Below are positions 34,125 through 46,500 of a DNA stretch of 64,000 bases, piece after piece. A program made the translations under genes and the position numbers. The number at the start of each line of letters is the position of its first letter. Position 1 is the stretch's first letter. The DNA comes from Spisula solida (lineage: Eukaryota > Mollusca > Bivalvia > Venerida > Mactridae): the NCBI GenBank assembly GCA_947247005.1, contig OX365954.1, forward strand, positions 6,588,001 to 6,652,000, in the 5' to 3' direction. The notes beneath the pieces were generated by a model, which saw only the letters and a list, made by a program, of their open reading frames with translations, was not told the origin of the DNA and ran no database searches.

Positions 34125-34352
34125 CGAATTTGGGCATTTAGGTCGAAAACTAAGGAAGGCCGAAATGGCCATCCCGGCGAGTCTGCATTAGTACGCTATG
34201 GTAGCGGAAAGGATATCACTTGGCCTCCGTATTCAAGCTGCTATGCAGCTAGGTTGCCAAACTTACTCCGCTGTGTTGCTAGGATGCTACATCCGCGCTG
34301 ATAGGTCGCTAGATCGCCAACATCACGCCGCTGGGCTGCTGTCAACTACACG
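34125..34352. repeat. 92-bp shared repeat followed by a degenerate GCTAGG satellite relic
   Basis: 34125-34216 matches 9776-9867 with one difference. The following GCTGCTATGCAGCTAGGTTG ... CGCCAACATCACGCC ... GTCAACTACACGAACA looks like a worn copy of the satellite at 60.15-61.82 kb. It even ends in the same ACGAACA terminus as that array (CTTCACGAACATTTG, about 61805). Confidence 0.6.
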
Positions 34353-35940
34353 AACAATTTGTTTTATTAAATTAAAACATGAAACTGTTATCAACATTTG
34401 TAACTTAGGATCTCATGTTATATATGTGTTATCTCAGTAATACAAGTTTTCTATCTAGGCAGTCTTACTCTGGGGAAATAGTGTATTTCTCTCCAATCAG
34501 CCAAATGAATATTAATTAGCTACGTGCTTATATTCTGAGTGGCGATCGAGAACTGTCTGTCAATGAAGCTGATAACTGATCTATCATTCATGTTATGTCA
34601 CGCTGAGGAAAAAGCTATAGAACATTTGAATAATTGAATGTCACTTACTGGCGAATATTATTCTCCTTTCTCATTAGCGAGGTTATGTGGGGGAACGAAA
34701 TGAACTTGAGATGGCATAATTTTGTAATTAACAACACTATGCGTTAATCATGAGAGGACTTATCACGATATGTTTAGCTACTAGTGAATACATGCCTTTT
34801 TTGGAAGTTTTGAAATGAACAGTGTGATACCCCCAATTGTTTAATAGTGGTTAAGGACTGTATATATTCATACATCATGTACGTGTATATATAAAGGGGT
34901 ATGGTAAATGTGTGCTGTGTATTTAAATTGTCATCCGGGTTATGTCCCCTTTACAGAATGGATTAGGAAGTGTAGCAGCGTACGTAACGCTCAAATGGAC
35001 AAAAACATTCCTTATAGTGGTTGGCATCTTAGATAACTAATTGGTACATTGTAAATTAAATGTTCAAGGTTAAGTGTTCAAAAGTTTTGATACATTTTCG
35101 GTGACTAACTCATTTCGCATTCTAAGGATAACAATTATATTTCACTTGAATTTCGTACAAAGAAGAACGTAGCTTCCGAATACTTTAGCACTGGATAACT
35201 ATGGGAATAATTGTACAAAATAGTGAAAGTACGGAATATACAGTTCAATATACATGTATATCACAGTCAGATCAGTTGTTCCTTTGTGAAGATGGAACTA
35301 GGGGACTAGGACTTTACGGTATGTGAGAGTGGTCTACCTTGTGCTTTATCGGGAAGGTGCTGATGACTGTGTATGTCTCCTATGTATCAACTTACTGAAT
35401 GCTTAAGGTCTTGTTGAAATGCATTCAGTTAACATGTATTCATTTACTAACGGACTAATACAGAAACTACTAGTAAACCCACTTTACTTTATGGTCGCCC
35501 ACCAATACTGAAATGAAGTATATTGATATACGAGGGTTGTTCAAATTGGAATGCAAGTGATGCTATATCTTTCTTGCATCAATGAATTTTTAAAAGTAGT
35601 CTACATGTATGTAGTGGACTCGATTGTGATGATACTTGAAGTATGAAATAGTTCACTCCAGACGTCCCATGTTCTCATATTCTACAAGACAATAAAATTA
35701 TACTAGCATTACTATACTAGAAGTGCTGACGTATTATAGTGCTTGCCTTTCTCAATGATTCGTACATACATGTTCATGTATGTCAATCTCACTAGTCATA
35801 ATCAGCAAGAAACGTGAAAGATATGTCATTGGTGTATAATAGATGACAAATGATGGAATATCAACCACATGTAAGTATTCAGTGTAATACCAGTGAGAAA
35901 CTGTGACAGTAATAAAATATCAATTAAAAATATTTCCATA
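34353..35940. other. Non-genic stretch
   Basis: TACGAGGGTTGTTCAAATTG near 35530 resembles a mariner-type terminal repeat, but I found no partner end. Otherwise nothing recognised. Confidence 0.4.
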
Positions 35941-35944
35941 TACT

Positions 35945-36115
35945 ATCTCGGCTCCGATAGAAGCCAAAGCACATGTATTGGATGGTGACCCTCTCGGGTA
36001 CCCATTTATACATCTGTGTAAAAAGAAGCATTTTAAGTAGTGGTGTGGACGGGCATCGAACCCAGGACCACTGGATGCCAAAGCACGCCCCCTACCTGTA
36101 TATAGGCCACTTTTC
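35945..36115 (-). mobile_element. tRNA-derived SINE (minus)
   Basis: On the minus strand a B box TGGGTTCGATGCCC (about 36056-36070) lies in a tRNA-like context (GTGCTTTGGCATCCAGTGGT), followed by a body with AAATGGGTACCCGAGAGGGT. The same body word GGGTACCC follows the tRNA-like head at 49.8-50.0 kb, so the two are probably one family. Confidence 0.55.
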
Positions 36116-36149
36116 GTCAGTTATAGCATTACTTGCAGTAAAAACATCT

Positions 36150-36226
36150 CCGTGACCGAATAGTTGATGCGTCGCCTTCCGTGAGCTGGAAGTCAAAGGT
36201 TAGATTCCGGACAGGCTTTTTCTTAG
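36150..36226 (+). other. tRNA-like sequence (Leu-like anticodon loop), probably a SINE head
   Basis: CGTGACCGAATAGTTGATGC forms an A-box-like region. CTTCC/GGAAG is a perfect 5-bp anticodon stem with the 7-nt loop GTGAGCT, and AGGTTAGATTCC is a B-box variant. The acceptor and T stems do not pair properly, so this is not a functional tRNA. Confidence 0.4.
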
Positions 36227-36280
36227 TCTGATATGTCCGGTAGGTTTATGTCATTGAGATGGAACCTCGAAAACGAATAT

Positions 36281-36310
36281 CAGTGGAACCTCGTGGATTA
36301 TTAATACATA
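36281..36310 (+). mobile_element. Possible pogo/Tigger-like terminus
   Basis: CAGTGGAACCTCGTGGATTA resembles pogo-type terminal repeats (compare the terminus at 58907). No second end was found. Confidence 0.25.
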
Positions 36311-36879
36311 ATTCGATAGTTTCACTTAGGCAAGCATTTAACATAATTCATGTCTTTTCCCGGATTAAAATGTAGTTGAAAATTTAACTTCAGTTGTTAC
36401 TGCGGTTACTAGCCCAAAAATCGCTGTAGCGGTCACATTTAACAAATTTTGACAATGCAAGTGATTATTTAATTATTTGATATATTGATAATTATTTGGA
36501 GTTCACAAAGTAATAATATGTGGACGCAACATCTGGAAGTATCATGACATTAGTGAATACACTACATACACTACTGCATATAACAACTTGAGGCTATTGA
36601 CGGTTGAAATTAAAGCGGAAGTGAAGATGCACCTGTCAGCACGATACGCCCCCCTTCAGGCACTAACGGTTATATCCACATAATTAATATTAGTATTAAT
36701 ACTTATTTTGTTGTTAAAGTGAAGTGTGAAATTTTGAGGAATTTCAAAAAACTAACTGGTTAGTTATTTTAATTTACATTTTATGTACATGCACATTAAA
36801 ATCTCGAAATGTGGAAATGTGTTTGAAGTGCTATATTTAAGATTTTACGTACATGTATCTTCATTTATTGTTGTTTAAG

Positions 36880-37083
36880 AAATAAAAATCTGTTCGCGTA
36901 TTTTGTCGGTGAATAAAACACGGGCACTCGTTCGGATGCGGAAAATTAAATCACTCGTGCTATAAAACACGGACAGGAGTTCGGATGCGGAAAATTAAAT
37001 CACTCGTGCTACGCATTTTCCGCATCCGAACGAGTGTCCGTGTTTTATTCATCGACAAAATACAAGCACATAGTTTTTATTTC
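36880..37083. repeat. 204-bp fold-back with internal duplication
   Basis: ATTTTGTCGGTGAATAAAAC ACGGGCACTCGTTCGGATGCGGAAAA pairs with the mirrored TTTTCCGCATCCGAACGAGT GTCCGTGTTTTATTC. Inside, a ~50-bp direct duplication (TTCGGATGCGGAAAATTAAA TCACTCGTGCT) appears twice before the turn. The CACTCGTGCTACGC word is similar to the centre of the 31.7-kb fold-back. Confidence 0.8.
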
Positions 37084-38235
37084 GATTCTAAATACGATAA
37101 TATCCCGTACTATTTAAATGCGCGCATTCCATTTTCACCCATTTGACATTAACCATAGTTCCACGCTGAAATTGGGTGGCTTATTAGCTGGTACAATTAC
37201 CTCCCTCGTTAATGAAAACGACCTTCGTAATTTTCTGCAGGAAATAACACATTGTAAACATTGAAACAAGTTTAATAATACGAGTATAGTGTATCTATTC
37301 CATGAAATGAAAAATATAAATGAATTGATTATCAGAATTTTTTAGTTTATTGGAGTTTCTCAAAATAGATGCGTCATATCTGTAACAGTGGATACTCGTC
37401 CAACTTGCCTTGTCATCGCGACTCGTTGAAGTTTTTACTATAAAGTTTACGTTCATTTATTCATAAATATGTCACGTGATACGGGGCGTAAATAGTAACA
37501 GTAAATTTGATAGGTATGTTTTAATGCGGTAATAATACATGCCCTGGTTTGCTCTATGCCAATATGGATTAATCCGCAGATCGTGTTAGAATCTATAATA
37601 TATAATAAAAATAAAACCACCAAGCACGAATTACATTTTATAGTATATTAATCAAAATTATCAACATGGCTTCTTCAGGTTAATGAAAAACAAGAATGAT
37701 GACATAACGTCATTTTTGTTGTTTTATAAGAAATTCAACATTGTATAAAAATCGATGATTTAAATTAACGGCATTTTGTACATACATTGAACACGAATCT
37801 TGAAATGTGCATGAATTTAGATTCATAAATTAAGACCATGATCTACGATAAAAATATTTGAATTAATGAAGTATAAATATAAATATGTAGCAAACATCCG
37901 TAGTTCGTATACCATGCATGGGCTGTGAGCCTTATCGATATTATAATAATAATTCGAATTGAAGTTTGTATAGAAATACTTGTATAGATATATACACTGT
38001 AGCAACAGTACGTGAGATGTATAAACCAATAGCAGGGACACTGAGAGATGTAACGACGGAATTAATATTACGGTAAAATAACTTTTGATATTGATAGCAA
38101 AATGATGGTGTTTAAAAAGTTCATAGTTTTTTAACTGTCATTTAAGATTGACAAATTATCGGATGAAATACTAGTATACCGATTGTGTTTTCATAGACTG
38201 TCTCTCGTGCAGAATGTAAAGCATCACTTACAAAA
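37084..38235. other. Non-genic AT-rich stretch
   Basis: No gene, RNA or clear repeat recognised. Confidence 0.5.
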
Positions 38236-38239
38236 AGTC

Positions 38240-38415
38240 GCTGGCTTGGAATTAAAATGACGTAAGTACAAAATCAATATTTTGAGAAAACAAGAAAAAA
38301 CTGTCTAAAAACTACTCTTTACTTTTAAACCTCAGTTTGGTCAACATGACCACTTCCGATTTTCATGAAAATAGGCTTATAAGAAGCGCATTGAGATGCA
38401 GATTGCAAATATGCA
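38240..38415. repeat. Dispersed repeat shared with 59947-60148
   Basis: CGATTTTCATGAAAATAGGC TTATAAGAAGCGC and the preceding ~130 bp (CGCTGGCTTGGAATTAAAAT..., TTGGTCAACATGACC) match 59947-60148 in direct orientation with moderate divergence. Confidence 0.75.
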
Positions 38416-38469
38416 TGAGTCTTATAAGGTCGTTAGTAATGTTTTGTGCTCATTTTATGCCCGTTTATG

Positions 38470-39115
38470 TCCGTTTGTCCGGACATTCAGATTGAAATTT
38501 TAAATAAAGTTCAATTGTTTGTTCACTATCAAAGGTATTGCAATGAAACTTGGTACACACATTTATTATCATAATTCAATCATGCTAGACAAGGGGCATG
38601 AATTCGTAAGGAGTTTTTGGCCCTTTTTAACTAAGACATTCTGATTATAGTTTTTGAAAAAGTTAAATATTTTGTTTACTATCAATGCTATTGCATCGAA
38701 ATTTGACACACTACTAGACACATGGCATAACTCTAGGATGATTTCGTAAGGAGAAATGGCCCCTTTTAACTTAGACATTTTTCTTAAAGTTTAAAAAAAG
38801 TGCAATAGTTTGTTTGCTTTCTATGCTAATGCATTGAAACTTGACACATTTTATTGTCAATAGTCAACACTACAAATGTACTAAAAAGTTGCATAACTCT
38901 AGGATGATTTTTTGCAAGAAGTTATGGCCCATTTTAGTTTAAACATTTTGATTAAAGTTTTTTTTTATAAATTTCAATATTTCTTTTACTCTCAATGCTA
39001 TTGTAATGTTACTTGGTAGTCATACTTAACATCATTAGTCAACTTTACAAGACAAGTCATATAACTATAGGATTATTTTGTAAGGAGTTATGTCCTTTTT
39101 TGAACTTAGATATTT
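38470..39115. repeat. ~160-bp tandem repeat, four diverged copies
   Basis: Each unit contains TTTGTTCACTATCAAAGGTA TTGCAATGAAACTTGG-like sequence, a CATAACTCTAGGATGATTT-like block and GTTATGGCCCCTTTTAACTT AGACATTTT-like sequence. Copies begin near 38475, 38650, 38770 and 38945. This type of unit is common in molluscan dispersed repeats (from memory). Confidence 0.7.
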
Positions 39116-39345
39116 TGGTAACTTAAATTACTAGTACTAGAGTATACTATCAACATCGCACTTCAGGGGCACATGTCCCTTACAGTGACAACCCTTGTTT
39201 GTTTTTTTATCTTTTATTGAAATACATGAAGAAGAGCCGTATATAACACATTGTTTAAACCTCAATAGATATGCTTCATCAAAATACAGTAATATTTATC
39301 ACCTCGCATTCTCGTATTTTAATCAGCGATGTAAGGTAACTAACA

Positions 39346-39936
39346 TAGGCGGATCCAAGGGGGGGGGGGGGGGGGGGGGGGGGGCGGACCCGGCGTACGC
39401 CCCCCCCTAAAATCGTCGGAGCCTAGGTAATCTATCACATTTTGGATATAAGAACAATATTGATATGCATTTTTTTTTCGCTCGCGTCAATAAAACAATA
39501 ATCAATTTATTGATTTTAAAGTGAACTTAATGCTGTATGCAAGCAACAAGATATGGCTGATTGGTAGCATTCTTACAATTACTAAATCAGTGAATATTAC
39601 CAAGTGATAAGTGTGTGGTGTATGCTGCTGAAATAGTTGATTGCATTTTTTTCTTGCTCGCTCCGCTCGCACAACCGCTATCAGTTAAGTTTGTCAAGTA
39701 GGGAATGAGTATGCGGGATATGCTGCTCAAATAATTAATGCTTATATTCTTGCTCGCCTTACTCTCACATTAACTTTATCAATGAATATTATAAGATGAA
39801 GAACGAAATTGTGTGGAATGCTTCCCAGAGATACATTTTTTCTCGCTCGCTTCGCTCGCCTTTTCTTTGAGGGGGGGGGGTCAATACATAAATGTACGCC
39901 CCCCCTAACGCCAAATCCTGGACCAAATGCCTACGC
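39346..39936. mobile_element. Element with poly(G) ends and CGCTCGCTTCGCTCGC motifs
   Basis: It begins TAGGCGGATCCAAGG and a 26-nt G run (39359-39384), then CGGACCCGGCGTACGCCCCC. It closes with a 10-nt G run (39871-39880), ACGCCCCCCCTAACGCC and TGCCTACGCGGACC. Three or four CGCTCGC(TTCGCTCGC) words lie between. The mirrored ends suggest a non-autonomous DNA element. Confidence 0.55.
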
Positions 39937-40925
39937 GGACCAAAATCAGATACTCAAGTAGTCCTGTAAAAAACTTTCATTTGACTGGAAATGTTGGTAT
40001 GTCTTGACTATGCTGCATTATAATAATGAAATTTGGTTTAAATGAGTTGTACACCTGTATGTGATATGTGTTATTTAGACAATTTTGACATTCTGGCTTA
40101 AATGTGAAAGTGAAAGTAGGGTTGGGTTAACGGACTTGATATCAGTACTCACGTGTGAGAAAATATGTTCACCGCGTATGACGAACCAAATTTTTCTAAT
40201 ATGATACGCAACTCCCCTGCGTTGTTTTCATTTTCTTGGGGCTGTAAGCTATTTCTATTGATTGGTGGATTTTGAGAAGTCCCCATGAACAAATAATTGA
40301 TATTTTTTGGGTCGGCAATTTGTCACTTTACATTGAGTTAAAGAAAAATTTATTTGGTGGTTTGGAATGTGCATAAGGTGTATAAAGCATCAAACTTGGA
40401 ATAGTAGTTCTATAAGTCAGACTGATTAAAAAATCCAAAGAAACAATCATTAGAGATCATGTCTACTGCAAACATGAGGCCCGAAGTGGTATGTGGAATT
40501 TAACTAATCCACCAGTATAAATACATGATATTTTACCTGATTGTGTAGCAAAACATATGTGACCATACCCGTGATATAGTGTGATGGATGTGTAATAATG
40601 TTTTGTAATAATAAAGCATAGAACAGAAGCCCTGCTTGTGGTTAAAAAATGCCTTACACCGTGTACAAACGGAAACTACGAACTGTTTACGAACTATATG
40701 GACGGGCGTGTACGTGTTGGAACATTTTCGGGCAACCATCCCGTTCTGCAATAGGACATAGTGATAACATACTTCAAACGAGTTGATAGTGCTGAAAACA
40801 AATTGAACTTACTACGACATCGTTCTGCACATCGACTTTAGCCTACTAGTATACAGGAGAAATAATATCCTATTTCTCTCGACTGTTACACCCAGTGACG
40901 GGTTTATAAGGCTTCGTTGATTGTG
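39937..40925. other. Non-genic stretch
   Basis: No supported gene. A 72-codon minus frame at 40533-40751 has no recognisable domain. Confidence 0.45.
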
Positions 40926-40931
40926 GATGTC

Positions 40932-42107
40932 TCTAGTTTGATTGGCACTGACAGACCTTGGCGACCACACCTGGACATGCTTTAGTTTGATTGTCAATGA
41001 CAGACCTTGGCGACCACACCTGGACATGCTCTAGTTTGATTTGCACTGACAGACATTGGCGACCACACCTGGCCGGACTCTAGTTTGAGTGGCAGTGATA
41101 GACCTTGGCGACCACACCTGGACGGACTCTAGTTTGAGTGGCAGTGATAGACCTTGGCGACCTCACCTAGACGGACTCTAGTTTGAGTGGCAGTGATAGA
41201 CCTTGGCGACCTCACCTGGACGGGCTCTAGTTTGAGTGGCAGTAATAACCCTTGGCGACCTCACCTGGACGGGCTCTAGTTTGATTGGCAGTGATAACCC
41301 TTGGCGACCTCACCTGGACGGGCTCTAGTTTGATTGGCAGTGATAACCCTTGGCGACCTCACCTGGACGGGCTCTAGTTTGATTGGCAGTGATAACCCTT
41401 GGCGACCTCACCTGGACGGGCACTAGTTTGAGTAGCACTGACAGACATTGGCGACCACAACTGGACGGGCTCTAGTTTGAGTGGCAGTGATAACCCTTGG
41501 CGACCTCACCTGGACGGGCACTAGTTTGAGTAGCACTGACAGACCTTGGCGACCTCACCTAGACGGGCACTAGTTTGAGTAGCACTGACAGACCTTGGCG
41601 ACCTCACCTGGACGGGCACAAGTTTGAGTAGCACTGACAGACCTTGGCGACCTCACCTGGACGGGCACAAGTTTGAGTAGCACTGACAGACCTTGGCGAC
41701 CTCACCTGGACGGGCACAAGTTTGAGTAGCACTGACAGACCTTGGCGACCTCACCTGGACGGGAACTACTAGTAGTTTGAGTAGCACTGACAGCCCTTGG
41801 CGACCTCACCTGGACGGGCACTAGTTTGAGTAGCACTGACAGACCTTGGCGACCTCACCTGGACGGGCACTAGTTTGAGTAGCACTAACAGGCCTTGGCG
41901 ACCTCACCTGGACGGGCACTAGTTTGAGTAGCACTGACAGACCTTGGCGACCACAACTGGACGGGCACTAGTTTGAGTAGCACTGACAGACCTTTGCGAC
42001 CTCACCTGGACGGGCACTACTTTGAGTAGCACTGACAGACCTTGGCGACCTCACCTGGACGGGCACTAGTTTGAGTAGCACTGACAGACCTTGGCGACCA
42101 CACCTTG
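40932..42107. repeat. 49-bp minisatellite (about 24 units)
   Basis: The unit is TAGTTTGAGTAGCACTGACA + GACCTTGGCGACCTCACCTG + GACGGGCAC, 49 bp. The left third uses TTTGATTGGCAGTGATAACC variants, the right two thirds TTTGAGTAGCACTGACAGAC. The 71- and 94-codon minus frames here are repeat shadows. Confidence 0.95.
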
Positions 42108-42261
42108 GCGTGCTAGGAATGGGATGAGGAAGTTCAGAACGAATCAAACTGTCCCTGAACGAGAGGGTCGAGTTACATTTATTGCAAGAACTCCACGTGT
42201 CTGGCAACGCACTAAACGGACTACATACTACAAAAGGACAAAATGCACGCATTGAGAAAAA

Positions 42262-44640
42262 TGTTCGTGAAGTTGGCAGGCTAGCGGCCTAGCGGCCTAA
42301 CAGCGTGAAGTTGGCGGCCTAGCGGCCTAGCGGCCTAGCAGCGTGAAGTTGGCGGCCTAGCAGCCTAGCGGCCTAGCAGCGTGAAGTTGGCGGCCTAGCA
42401 GCCTAGCGGCCTAGCAGCGTGAAGTTGGCGGCCTAGCGGCCTAGCAGCGTGAAGTTGGCGGCCTAGCAGCCTAGCGGCCTAGCAGCTTGAAGTTGGCGGC
42501 CTAGCAGCCTAGCGGCCTAGCGGCCTAGCAGCGTGAAGTTGGCGGCCTAGCAGCCTAGCGGCCTAGCGGCCCAGCGGCCTAGCAGCCTAGCGGCCTAGCG
42601 GCCTAGCGGCCTAGCGATCCAGCGGCCCAACAAAGTTGGCAGTCCAAAAAAAAAAAAAAAAATTGTGAAGTTGGCGGCCTAGCGGCCTAGCAGCCTAGCG
42701 GCCTAGCGGCCCAGCGGCCTAGCGGCCTAGCGGCCTAGCGATCCAGCGGCCCAACAAAGTTGGCAGTCCAAAAAAAAAAAAAAAAAAAAAAATTGTGAAG
42801 TTGGCGGCCTAGCGGCCTAGCGGCCTGGCGGCCTAGCGGCCTAGCGGCCTAGCGGCCTAGCGGCCTAGCGATCCAGCGGCCCAACAAAGTTGGCAGTCCA
42901 AAAAAAAAAAAAAAAAAAAAAAAAATTGTGAAGTTGGCGGCCTAGCGGCCTAGCAGCCTGGCGGCCTAGCGGCCTAGCGGCCTAGCGGCCTAGCGATCCA
43001 GCGGCCCAACAAAGTTGGCAGTCCAAAAAAAAAAAAAAAAAAAAAAAAATTGTGAAGTTGGCGGCCTAGCGGCCTAGCAGCCTAGCGGCCTAGCGGCCCA
43101 GCGGCCTAGCGGCCTAGCGGCCTAGCGATCCAGCGGCCCAACAAAGTTGGCAGTCCAAAAAAAAAAAAAAAAAAAAAAAAATTGTGAAGTTGGCGGCCTA
43201 GCAGCCTAGCGGCCTAGCGGCCCAGCGGCCCAGCGGCCTAGCAGCCTAGCGGCCTAGCGGCCTAGCGATCCAGCGGCCCAACAAAGTTGGCAGTCCAAAA
43301 AAAAAAAAAAAAAAAAAAAAATTGTGAAGTTGGCGGCCTAGCGGCCTAGCAGCCTAGCGGCCTAGCGGCCCAGCGGCCTAGCGGCCTAGCGGCCTAGCGA
43401 TCCAGCGGCCCAACAAAGTTGGCAGTCCAAAAAAAAAAAAAAAAAAAAAAAAATTGTGAAGTTGGCGGCCTAGCGGCCTAGCAGCCTAGCGGCCTAGCGG
43501 CCCAGCGGCCTAGCGGCCTAGCGGCCTAGCGATCCAGCGGCCCAACAAAGTTGGCAGTCCAAAAAAAAAAAAAAAAAAAAAAAAATTGTGAAGTTGGCGG
43601 CCTAGCGGCCTAGCAGCCTGGCGGCCTAGCGGCCTAGCGGCCTAGCGATCCAGCGGCCCAACAAAGTTGGCAGTCCAAAAAAAAAAAAAAAAATTGTGAA
43701 GTTGGCGGCCTAGCGGCCTAGCAGCCTGGCGGCCTAGCGGCCTAGCGGCCTAGCGATCCAGCGGCCCAACAAAGTTGGCAGTCCAAAAAAAAAAAAAAAA
43801 AAAAAAGAATTGTGAAGTTGGCGGCCTAGCGGCCTAGCAGCCTAGCGGCCTAGCGGCCCAGCGGCCTAGCGGCCTAGCGATCCAGCGGCCCAACAAAGTT
43901 GGCAGTCCAAAAAAAAAAAAAAAAAATTGTGAAGTTGGCGGCCTAGCGGCCTAGCAGCCTAGCGGCCTAGCGGCCCAGCGGCCTAGCGGCCTAGCGGCCT
44001 AGCGATCCAGCGGCCCAACAAAGTTGGCAGTCCAAAAAAAAAAAAAAAAAAAATTGTGAAGTTGGCGGCCTAGCGGCCTAGCAGCCTAGCGGCCTAGCGG
44101 CCCAGCGGCCTAGCGGCCTAGCGGCCTAGCGATCCAGCGGCCCAACAAAGTTGGCAGTCCAAAAAAAAAAAAAAAAATTGTGAAGTTGGCGGCCTAGCGG
44201 CCTAGCAGCCTAGCGGCCTAGCGGCCCAGCGGCCTAGCGGCCTAGCGGCCTAGCGATCCAGCGGCCCAACAAAGTTGGCAGTCCAAAAAAAAAAAAAAAA
44301 AATTGTGAAGTTGGCGGCCTAGCGGCCTAGCAGCCTAGCGGCCTAGCGGCCCAGCGGCCCAGCGGCCTAGCGGCCTAGCGGCCTAGCGATCCAGCGGCCC
44401 AACAAAGTTGGCAGTCGAAAAAATTTTTAAAAAATGGGAAGTTGGCGGCCTAGCGGCCTAGCGGCTTAGCGGCTTAGCCGCCTAGCGGCCTAGCGGCCTA
44501 GCGATCCAGCGGCCTAACAAAGTTGGCAGTCGAAAAAAAATATAAAAAAATGTGAAGTTGGCGGCCTAGCGCCCTAGCGATCCAGCGGCCTAACAAAGTT
44601 GGCAGCCGAAAAACTAAATATTTGGCAGCCGAAAAAAAAA
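42262..44640 (+). repeat. GCGGCCTA / poly(A) compound satellite, plus orientation
   Basis: The basic unit is the octamer GCGGCCTA with GCAGCCTA and GCGGCCCA variants. The left 375 bp consists of short blocks, each starting GTGAAGTTGGCGGCCTAGC and ending CTAGCAGC. From about 42640 a ~110-140 bp higher-order unit takes over: GTGAAGTTGGCGG, 8-11 octamers, GATCCAGCGGCCCAACAAAG, TTGGCAGTCC, then 15-26 A, then ATT. About 16 such units occur and A-tract length varies. The same order is found inverted at 60148-61815. Confidence 0.95.
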
Positions 44641-44644
44641 TAGT

Positions 44645-44740
44645 CGGTCCTCCACTCCAACTCGACTTACACTAACCTAAGGTAGCCTCAAGTGTAGCTA
44701 GAGTGACGGTCGAGTTAGTGTAGGTCGAGTGGAGATTTGG
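44645..44740. repeat. Imperfect palindrome CTCCACTCCAACTCGAC
   Basis: CTCCACTCCAACTCGACTTA CACTAACC pairs with GGTCGAGTTAGTGTAGGTCG AGTGGAG. Related TCGAGT and CTCCACTC words recur at 46130-46390, so 44.64-46.39 kb might be one element, but that is weakly supported. Confidence 0.4.
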
Positions 44741-46130
44741 TATTCACATGGGTAACTCGTCCTCGACTTTCCTGAGTGTGTGACCGTTATAATAAATGGT
44801 AGGATATTACACTGTACATACAATCTGAGCTTTATTATTGAATTGGTCGGTATGATTATTGCAAAGATTATAGTGGATCAGTTAACATAAAACTTCGATG
44901 TAATTAACGTACAAATGTATATAATGATTTACATTGATATATTCCAACAAAACAATTATGCAAGACAATGCCTACGCATTTAAAATAAAAAAAAGGATGC
45001 GCATATCGAAGAAGACAAATCGTACCGTATGCCTTATGTTTTCGCCGTGGACTCAATATTAAATATCATATCACGTCAATATGAATTCCACCGACCGTCA
45101 AGCAGGTAATGTCATGTTAATAATTTAGAAGTCGGAGGAAATGGACTCAGTTTACTTTTATAAGCAGCTTCACTGTCAGATGATGTTGTTAATTACAACA
45201 CATACATCGTACATACCGTTCCGGGGAAGCCCGACAACTAGAAAGCTATAATTCCTGGAATGTCATTTAATGTGCGACATGTTTAAAAATAATAATACAT
45301 AAGATAGCTGATGCATGAACTTCTTGGTTTTAGGTTGATTATGAAACAAGTTGGTACAACCTTGAACAAATATTAACCATTCTCGACACATCATGCCCGA
45401 ATTTATCCATCGTCACAATATATAATACAATACGTAAGAGAAGAGAAGCAACCTTTCGCTTATTATGCTGGACATCTTGCAAGGGAAATACTGATACCAT
45501 TTCGTTTTAAGCATGAAGTGACCCCGGATCGAACCTGGGCGTCCCGCACTCGAAGCGGACGCTCTAACAGTAGGCTATCGAGGCGGCACATTGACACATG
45601 AATGATTGCAATGCACATCATCAGTATTGGTTGCTAGTTTGCACGTTTTTATTCATTCAAATATTTTAGTCATCTTCATATCAACACTGGGTGGGATTAA
45701 AAATAATAATATGGCAAAGAATGAAAACAATAACGTTATAATTTCAATAGTTATGCTCCATATATAAATACCATGTATTTAATTAACATCGCAGTAATAT
45801 GACTAAATTTTAATTCCAGATACTTCATACACTTATTACAGTAACTTTATTTGTCCAAATAATATACTTTTAGATAACAAATTATAAATAAAATTATATT
45901 TATGGTTGTATATTTATCAACCCACACGATCATATGAATTTGTTGTGTAGTTTAATTTGAAACTACAATAACTTTATTAGTTCAACATTCGTGCGCTAAA
46001 TCGGTATGCACGTAACCACACATTTGAGTGTAGCTGGGGAACTTTGCCAAGAAATTCACATTATCCATGCTTTCTAAGGTTTTCTTCTATCCGGGACATT
46101 TCTAAAAGGTAAAATCATATCCTTAAATTC
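44741..46130. other. AT-rich non-genic stretch
   Basis: Apart from the tRNA-like sequence at 45516-45590 nothing is recognised. Confidence 0.4.
45516..45590 (-). other. tRNA-like sequence with CGA anticodon loop, probably SINE head or pseudogene
   Basis: On the minus strand: GTGCCGC acceptor-like start, an A-box-like GATAGCCTACTGTTAGAGC, a CCGC/GCGG anticodon stem around the 7-nt loop TTCGAGT, and B box AGGTTCGATCC. Acceptor pairing is only 5 of 7 and the T stem has mismatches. The long variable arm expected of a true tRNA-Ser is absent. Confidence 0.5.
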
Positions 46131-46429
46131 TTCTACCTCGAATGGGTTGTCCATTTTAGTTAGTGACTAACTTTGGTATTCACTAACATTCCATTGAGTT
46201 TGGTTGGAGTCACGCTGAAGTCGACGTTTCGCTCCCTCGAAAATTCCTCACTCAGTCGAGTCAACTCCAGCTACACTTACCGTTGTGAATACCAATTTCA
46301 GGTTAGGTCGAGTTCACACTCAAACGCACGGACGAAACAACAATTAAATTTGGATTAACTCAGTGAGTGAGAGTGGAGGAGAGGATGTGAATATGGTCCG
46401 TAGTGTTTATCCCAATGTATTTATACTGT

Positions 46430-46500
46430 AACATTTATATATCACTGTACCCATGTTGCATAGATGCCTGTGATAAATAAAGTTCCGTTTTGTTCTGTGA
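46430..46500 (+). mobile_element. Possible LINE 3' tail
   Basis: ATAGATGCCTGTGATAAATA AAGTTCCGTTTTGTTCTGT. An AATAAA followed by a short TTCTG-like tail is common at 3' ends of CR1-like elements. No coding region attached. Confidence 0.35.

Noticed and set aside
35530..35560. Mariner element starting TACGAGGGTTGTTCAAATTG
   Set aside because: Only one end was found. Without a partner terminus or transposase it cannot be called.
45516..45590. Functional tRNA-Ser(CGA) gene
   Set aside because: Acceptor and T stems mispair and the long variable arm of tRNA-Ser is missing.
44645..46390. A complete 1.75-kb transposon bounded by CTCCACTC words
   Set aside because: The shared terminal words are only about 10 bp and the arms do not align further. 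Kept only as a local palindrome.
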